This document shows, one piece after another, positions 52,600-61,500 of a DNA stretch of 64,000 bases. The notes beneath the pieces are model-generated. The model was not told where the DNA came from and did no database searches. It was given only the letters and a program-made list of their open reading frames with translations. Source of the stretch: Effrenium voratum (lineage: Eukaryota; Sar; Dinophyceae; Suessiales; Symbiodiniaceae); assembly GCA_963377175.1 (NCBI GenBank), contig CAUJNA010001624.1, positions 870,001-934,000 of the forward strand. The letters are read 5' to 3'. The stretch's first letter is position 1. Every line of letters starts with the position of its first letter. The position numbers were made by a program, and so were the translations under genes.

Positions 52600-55500
52600 C
52601 TTGGCTGCTTGGCTGCTTGGCTGCTTGGCTGCTTGGCTGCTTGGTGGCTTGGTTGCTTGGTTGCTTGGCTGCATGGTTGCTTGGTTGCTTGGCTGCTTGG
52701 CTGCTTGGTGGCTTGGTTGCTTGGTTGCTTGGCTGCATGGTTGCTTGGTTGCGTGGTTGCTTGGTTGCTTGGTTGCTTGGTTGCTTGGATGCTTGGCTGC
52801 TTGGCTGCTTGGCTGCTTGGTGGCTTGGTTGCTTGGTTGCTTGGCTGCATGGTTGCTTGGTTGCTTGGCTGCTTGGCTGCTTGGTGGCTTGGTTGCTTGG
52901 TTGCTTGGCTGCATGGTTGCTTGGTTGCGTGGTTGCTTGGTTGCTTGGTTGCTTGGTTGCTTGGATGCTTGGTTGCTTGGATGCTTGCTTGCTTGGTTGC
53001 TTGGTTGCTTGGATGCTTGCTTGCTTGGTTGCTTGGTTGCATGGCTGCTTGCTTGCTTGGTTGCTTGGTTGCATGGCTGCTTGGCTGCTTGGCTGGCTGG
53101 CTGGCTCGCTTGGTAGGTTGGTTCCCTAAAAATGGCCCTCTCCGCAAGTGGTTGGTTTTCTACCAGTTCCTGAAATTAGGGCCTGCACCAGCAGTTGCTT
53201 CAGCTAGCTTGGCCAGCTTTCCTGACAAACCAACAGAACCAAACAAGCCAAACCAGAAAACAAACTAGAACCCATGCAAGAAGAGCCAAGATAGGGCTTC
53301 TTTTAGGACCCCCCCCAACTAGCCAAAAACCCACTCGCAGCAGGATTCAGCAAAGCTTGTTTGAACAAGCCCCTTGCCCCTTTTGAATGGAAACAAAAAG
53401 GATGATGTTTCAAAAATCAGCGACTCACCTCCAGGCGATTCCATGAAAGCTCCCAGGACCCACATGGAAGACTCATTTCTTGTGGCCTTTTGGAAACTTC
53501 CATGGAACGCCTGGAAAAGGGTAAACCCCTATTCCGAGATGGGCGTCCCCATCCCGCCCCCCAAGACCACGCACCGTGCCTGTCGGTCCGCCAGGACGAA
53601 CAGGGGGAAAACGTGGAGCAGGGCGTGCATGGCTGCATGCGCGCCCGCCCAGCCACAGCCCCAAGTCCACGCGCCTGCCATCGGAGCGGTCAGCCCCTCT
53701 GGGTCCCCTTGTGTAAGGTTCTGCCGAGAGCCTGGCCAAGGCAACCAGAAAGTTGTGGGCCATCGAAAAGTCTTGGTTGGCGGTGGCGGGCCAGAAAATT
53801 CTAGTCGACTTCTCGTCAAAGGGTCTCCTTCAACAGACTGTCCCTCCAAACAAAAACTGCTTTCGCCTAAGCAAAACACTGTCCTGCTCCTCGACACTTT
53901 GTGATATCTACCTGAGGATGGGCGTGCATGTCCCAGGAAAGTGGCTTGCCGAACCCGGCACTGCAAAACGGTGGAGAAATCTCCCTTCGAGGCGCCTGTT
54001 CAATCCTTGGCATGTAGGGCAACCACCCGTGCTTTTTGCAGCCACCCACTAAAAACGAACAGAAGCACACAAATCAAACAACAAAAAGCATAGCTCCGAG
54101 AGCAGTGAAGGCACTTGGGGCTCAAGCAATCACATTTTGAGGACGATGCTGGCGCCACTCTCCGCGCCTTCCGGGCCGTCCTGCGCCGTTTCCGGCTGGG
54201 TGGGCTGGCGCGCAATGCCCAGAGGGTCCTCGAACCAAAGGCCGCGGCTGCTGTAGCCCCAGCTGGGGAGGTTCAGCTCGATGTCCTCATTTCCTTCCTC
54301 CCGAGAAACAGATGCCTGCGCATAGGTGCCCTTTTTGGAAAATAGATGGGTTTCCCCGGTAGATGCGCAAAAACCACCAGGTAATCCAGGACCTTCTATT
54401 TTTCTAAGCAAAACAACCAAAAAGGACACCTATGTGCCTGAGACTGATGTTGTTGTTGTGTTGTTGTTGTTTTCCCCGGGACTTTGGGCCACAACTGCCG
54501 TCTTGAAAGAGGATCAAGCATTGGTTTTGAGCACTAGGTGGGAGAGGAAACGCCACAAACTTGCAGCCCTTCGCGCTGGGAATCACGGGGGCTTCACACT
54601 GCCTTCCAGTGAATGTGGGTGTGTATATATATATATATATGAGTGTGCCTGCGTGTGTCCTTTTAGGGGGCCCCGGCCCCAACCTTTCGGCGCCCCTGTT
54701 TAAAACCACGCCCAAAAGCTTTGAGCCTGCTCACGGCACCTTTTTGGGCTTGGTGTTAGTGGCTATACTCCTTAACACGAACCGTCAGCAGCCCTTGAGC
54801 AAGTTGAACCTGTCAGGCTGTCACCCGCGCGCCTGGCTTCTCACCACGACTTTTCTCATCAAGTATAACCACTTCTGCGATACTTGCACAAAAGAGATAT
54901 CACAGAAGTGGGGACCAACCGCTCATTCCAACCCCAAGACCCTCGCAGCAAGTGAAGGGAGCCATTGGAGCACAGTGACTCCACCTGACGAGAGGGGCCA
55001 ATGACCACCTGCATTGGTCACCCCTCCACTTATTTGTTTGCAAAAAAAACAAATTCGACGGCAACCCGAGCATATATAAAAAAATCGCCGGTCTCCTGGT
55101 GGGCCGCCTTCCAAAAGCGTCGGAAGCTCTTCACCCGGCTCTCCAGTCGGATCTGCCCCAGGCACACCGTGGCCTGCCCAGACACGGCCTGCCGCTCCCG
55201 CGTGTGGATCCTAGCCGCATCGACCGTCTTTTGGCTGGAACCCCCGGTGCTTGGGATGGGCTTTAAAGGGAAACCGCCAAAAAAAACTGCGCGGACGATT
55301 CTTTGGCGGTTCCCCCCAAGAACCCAACTGGAGGGAGGCAGAGAACATGCCCAAATTACTGGAAGAAATGCTAAGGGGGGGGGTTTGACCAGTCAAGGAG
55401 ATACCTCTAAACCTGGATGGGTTTGTTCAAACCAATCGAAGATCTGAAGGCAACACACGCGGAAAAACAAAAACTCGAGCTCGAACGCACCTGCTGGAAT

Positions 55501-58500
55501 ATCGCCCTTCGGGTCAGAGTGGTTGGCCGTTCCTGCGCTTGACCATTGTCATTGCTTCTTTTTTGTGCGCTGCGTTGCCGTTCATGGCTGCCGCCTGTTG
55601 GTATGGCAGAATCGCCACGCGCCACGTGCATCTTCAACAGCCTGGCACCAGTCACCAGTCAAAGGGCACCAACCACGGGCCCTTTTCGGTGGCACGCCCT
55701 GGCCCTGCCGACGTTGGCTAAGAGACTCCCAAGAAACGGACCTCCAGGAGCTTTTGGTCGCACACCTCCCCAAACTGTTCGGCGAGGCCAAATTCAGCAT
55801 TCTAAAGGTGCTGGGACTGGACCATGCGCTGTGGAAATGGGTTTGTCTGATTGTTGAACCATTCCTAAGACTCGAAATAACATGCTGGACACTTAGCATA
55901 TGCGCCACCCAAGTTGCGTGCCTTCAACATGAAGCAGGCTCAAAATGCTTCGCACCTCACCGACAAAACCCAACAATTCGAAGGGGCCCCAGAAACGAGC
56001 TGTGGTGTATGAGCAGCTGAGCCTCAGGTAGGGAATTGAGAAATATGCCCAACCCATGTCAAATGTCTTGCCTTTCTATGACTGTTGGACTCCTGGAAAG
56101 CTCGCACTACTATCACTGAGGCGATCTTTATTTTTCCCGGATATGGATGACTCCGGGGTTCCTGGATGCAGGTCCCCAAACCAAACGAACACCACTCTGC
56201 AGCCTCCGCGGAGAGTTACTGAAAAGACGAATGGTACCAACTGCTTGGGGAGGATGGAGTTTTATTTGCCTTTGCGATTTTGCCGCCAAAACGCGGTTGC
56301 CTCAAAAATATGGGTGTGAGTTCTTTGTTCAGGCACCTCCCAAAATGTCCAAAATGGTGGTTTTCCTTTTGGTTTCCCTTCAAAACCGCCTCTGAAAGGT
56401 GTGCCAGCAAAAAAAAAAAAAAAAGACACAAAGCGGGTAAGTCCATCTGTCGGTCACAAAACGCAGAGGACTCCACAACTGGACGTGGCCGTGGCTCGAA
56501 GGCCTGAAAACTTGCCCACCCCTCATCTACCTCAGGTTCGCCAGCTCAAACTCTTGTTGGGGGGCCCATACCTATGCGCATAGGTGTCCTTCTGGGGGAA
56601 ATAGATGGCTCTGGTAGATGAGTCAACCACCTGGTAAACCAGTGCCATCTAGTCTTTTGCCAAACAACCAAAAAGGACGCCTATGCCTATGCAGTGAACC
56701 TGCAACTTGCCAAATGCCAAAAGAAGGTCCCGGGAGTGTGCTGGCCCCTTTCGATTTCATCCCATCGGCCGTCCTCACCGTGGTGATGTCGAAGGCGCGG
56801 GTGTAGTAGGCAAGCGGCGCCTCGCGCTTGTGAGTGGGCGGACAACCGCAGGCCACGTCCCCACACCTTTGGTAACAGAAGGAACTACATGTTCCCCTTC
56901 TGGCCATGACTTCTCGCAACCCTCCTTTGGGTATTGTATGGTTCTCCGCGACATTTATTCTTGTTGCTTTCGGTGTCCTTTGCTAGGTCCTCCAGTAGAG
57001 AGGGTAGAATAAGGGTACCTTTTTTGCGGTAGTCTATTTTAGTAGGGGAACCCTCCCCCAAAAGAGGGGTAGAGAAGGGCACCTAGCTGGGGGGCCTAGT
57101 TTGTGTTGGCAACTCGGGGCTTCGCTCTCCGCGCCTCGCACTTCTGCACCGTGGCCCTGCGCCGTCGCAGGTCGAGGTCCGCCACGTGGTACTCCGCGCC
57201 GCGGTAGCGGTACACCGCCCCCGGGTGCAGCGAGTAGAAGGCCTCGGCGCGCTTCGGCGGAGAACGAGAAAACGGGAGGAAGCCCCTGGGTGGCTGAAAA
57301 AGCCCCCCAAGAAACACATGGGGCAGGAGGATTGCCTTTTTTGGTGGTTTTTAGAGGAGAACCAAGAGGGAAACCACCGTCTTTTTGGGGTCCCCTATGA
57401 AAGGCCGTAATTAAGTGGCTGGTCAGCTTTCTGCTTAGGCCACGTGGGTGATTTCCCCCTTTGACCATCACCTGTCAGGCCGATTAAAGGTAAGTTTCCG
57501 TTTCGTGGGGGGGGATAATTTGGAACAAAACCTGGCTCTGAGCTTGAGGGATCCGTTTGTTTTGTGTGCTTGGCATGTGTGGAGGACAACCGAAAAAGAC
57601 CAACACAGCGACTGTGGGGCCCGTGTTTTGACACATACATTTTGTCCCAGAAATGAGTTGGGACGACCCGAAACTGAGCCCTCCAAGTGGTTGCTAGTGG
57701 TAATCATGAGAGGTGTCATGTGGGAATCACATCCAACAAGGCGATGTTCCGATGGATCTTTAAAAATGCATGGGGCGTGTAGCAAAACCCAAAAGACGCC
57801 TATGCCCGCAAATGGGGGCAGCTTGGCAAAGAACTGACCAACTTTAAATTTGCTCACAGCTTCCCCTTGGGGGAGAAATCAATCATCGGTCGGGTTGGCT
57901 CGGTTTTAGGAGAAAACACCTATCAAGGGTCATAGGTGTCCTTTTGGAAAAATGGATGGCGCTGGTAAACAACAACGAAACCAGATCCATCCAAGTTAAA
58001 CAAACTGATCTATCAAGGACACCTATGCCAAGGGTGCGATGAACAGAGCGCCAAACGAAACCACAGCCAGTGGGTAGGTGCACGCTCGTTCTTTGACGCA
58101 TTGCACTGTTTCTCCGATGTGTCACTGCTAGAAGTCTACTTGTGTAGTGGGTTAAATAGAACCTTTCACTAAACCAACTAAAAACTTAAAAACCTAAAGA
58201 ACCGGATGGCTGGGAATCACCAAGCCTTGCACCCCATTCTGCGAAACTGCGAGGAAGGGTCTAAGTCTTCGACTCATTCCGAACTGACATCATCAGAATT
58301 GTTGGGGCAACCACGGCAACCATCTTGGGGACCCTGCTCTTTTTCTCCAATGGGAAGAGGGGCTGATGGTCTGGGTCCAACCCTGAAATGACACGTGGTC
58401 ACTATGGACCCAGCTTGGCAAAGCCAACTCAGGGGGCAAGCAAATATCTTCAGATTCTGTCAGTCAGCAACCCACAACTTGAAGAATTCGATCGTGAGTT

Positions 58501-61500
58501 CGGGCAGATGCTTCAGTCATGTCATATAAAATGGTATAAGAGACGTCGGCTAGTGTCTCCATGGCTCCGGCATCTCACATGACGTTGTCTCAAAATTCAA
58601 ACTGGCGGACCCCAAAAAGGAGTGCACTTCAAATCTTGACCACCCCACCCCCTCTCCCCCCTTCCCCAAAAAGAGCGTCTCGCAACAAACAAGCAAAACC
58701 GACACCATCCCCGCCCCCCTCCCCAAACAGGGCCTCCAAAAAAAAAGCGGACAGCATCCCCCCCTCCCTCCAACAGAAAAAGGCTTCAACAAAAACAAAG
58801 GGCACCCCCCCCCCCCTCGGCAAACAGGGCCTCCAATAAGCACGCACATCCCCCCCCCTCCCCCCCGCCCGCCGGTCTCAACAACAAACGGACGGACCCA
58901 GGCCTTGGACAGTTCGATCTCGTCCAGCTTCCGGAAAGCCATGGCCGCGCCATGGGAGGCCTCCCGCCTGAGTCAGCATAAATTTGAACCATTTTTTGTG
59001 ACTCCAAACAATAAAACAACAGCTTCTCTCTTTTTTTTTGAACCATTGATCCATACTTTATTTATTTATATTCAAATTCTCAAGTGTAAGCATTGGTGAT
59101 CATTTACTGATCAACAAAAATGACATGTGTAAGCCCGTTTGGAGCCCTATGTACGACTTGAAACTCATGTTTATAATAATTTATTGGATTAAGTTCCCGT
59201 GAATTGCATCCATGATGATATGTTTGAATACATAATGGACATCGATGTAAAAATATGTGCTCATCACCCAAATGGTATTTTATGTGTTTTGTTAATAATG
59301 GAATTCATGTTCATCAAGACACCATGCCCCATCACTTGTCGTTGAACGAGAGGAGAGAAACGACTTGCGTTTGAGATGGCTTTTTACCTCGTATCTTGTC
59401 ATCTCTTTATTTCTGAGACTTTAGAATGAGACAAGATACGAAAGGAAAAGCAAATAAATAAAAAATATTGAAAAGACAGATAAAAGAGTTATTGCGACTA
59501 TTCCACGGCCAGGCCGGGCAGGTGGTTGAGAAGTATTGGATAGAATGTTGGTAGGCCATGTGACCGCTCTTTTCGCTCGCTCCTGGCCGTCACTTCTACC
59601 GCTTCCAGTGGCTCCCGAAAACGGAGGAAGGCCCAAGCCAGGAGGTTTCGAGGCCCTTTTCCCTCGCAAAAAAAAAAAAAAACTCTAGGTTGGTATCATG
59701 TGTCTTTTTTTTTTAATGTAGGTTGGTATCAAAAATTGGACACCTAACGAAATCTGTGCCAGTTACGGGTTAACAAATGGGAAACCCCGGAAAAACATAT
59801 TTTTATGTGTTGCTTTGGGGCTTGGTTTGCAACAAGGTGTCCAAGCCAGTTCCCTGAAAGGGAACCCCGCAACGGTGGATCGGTTTCAAGGGAAACCACC
59901 AGATCTAGTGAGCCCTGACGCAGGGAGTAAACACATGGCCCCCTGACGTGCATCTGGCCACGGTGAAACAAAACGTGGATACGCGCGAAATTCGGGCAAG
60001 ATCTGGTGGAGTCGCTTTTCACAAAAGCAACGTCGCTCGCCCCGCCCTCCCCCACCCCAGTCCCCGCCCCCCCCTCCCAAAGCGAACGCGGCTTTGGCGG
60101 AATTGCGGAACCGCGCGCGCGGTGTGTTCGCTTCAACGGCGCCTCTGGAGGAAGCCCCCGTCGCCGTTGCCGACGGCCGATTTCACCTCCTCCACCACCT
60201 CAAAGTGATCCTTGGGCGTCGGCTCGGCTGGGAGGTACAAATTACTTGGAGGGTGGCTAACCGCTCACAACGTTTGCATGCTTTGGCTCTAAAACAAAGA
60301 GGAAATATCCCCCTTGATCAATATGTAGGAGGCATACCGTCCTTCACTGTTGGGGGAACCCCCCAACCCCCCTTTCTCCACAGGGTTGATCAATCCGAGG
60401 CCGACATCATTGAATCATTCTTGGACAACTGACTTGGCCGCATCATCCTGGCCAAGCGCCTATGCGCCACTTTATTTACAGAGGTCATGACATTTCCCAC
60501 CCATCGCACCAAAGGGAATCCCCGTTTTGCCTAAATCTCCCACGCAAGCCAACTCAAACAAGGGGCATGGGTTGAAACCAACAGGAAACCACATATCTAT
60601 ATATATACATATGCATGTAATGCATCCGCATAATAAGAATAGTATCCCAATACAGCCCTTCGAAACAACGGGTTGGTTTGAGCCCTCCCCTTTTCTTGGA
60701 TACACTTCGGCCACGTCGAGATTTGCAGCTCGTTCTCCAGGTCTTTTTACCCCCCCCCCCCCCAGTCAAAACTTGACACATGCCCGAATGGAGCTCCACC
60801 CCCCGCTCGCCTCCACCGCGCGGATGCTCACTGCGCGGTGGGGCCCCCCGGGCCGCACCGCCCAGCGCCGCGCCGGCACCAGCGCTTCGCGGCCGTCGCT
60901 CTCGCCCCGCTCCAGGCTGCCATCCGCCAGGCACTTCCTTATGCCAGCCCAAGCTTGCCCCCCCCCCCCCCCAACCCCACACACCCGCAGCTTTTGATCG
61001 ATTCCCTTTAACACCAACAGGGGAAACAGTATCTATACAGGTATATATGGTTTAGACTTTCCTTGGGTGCTATTTGCTTGGAGCCAGACAATTCCCTAAA
61101 ACGAGTGATTTGGATTGATAATTTGCGGAGTAGGAGGCGGCGTTCCATTTCTAACCCGACCGCACGCTGGTTAACATGGACCAATGGAACCAACCAAAAC
61201 ACTCCAGATCTATCTATTTGAGCGCCCATGTCAATTAACCAGCAACCAACACACACACGACACAAACTGGATCTTTTGCGTGTACTTGACTTTGAGCTGG
61301 CTGCAGAAAGATCAAAAACAAAAACCGAAAAATGACCCCCCCCCCCGTCGGCTCGGTCCGGTTTCCGCGCCGAGCATCTGCGCCGCCAGCTGAAAGGCGT
61401 CCGCTTCTTCCTCCTCGCCGCGCCAGAACCTGACACCATTCCGGGGGTGGCGGGGGGGGCCCGAAGCCTCTGAGCCTTGAGCCAGAAGTGAAGAGGGGCT

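Noticed and set aside
52329..53268. Leu/Trp-rich plus-strand and Gln/Pro-rich minus-strand frames of 165-272 codons
   Set aside because: Six-frame openness of the GGCT/GGTTGCTT array; only 52,437-52,514 has coding sense.
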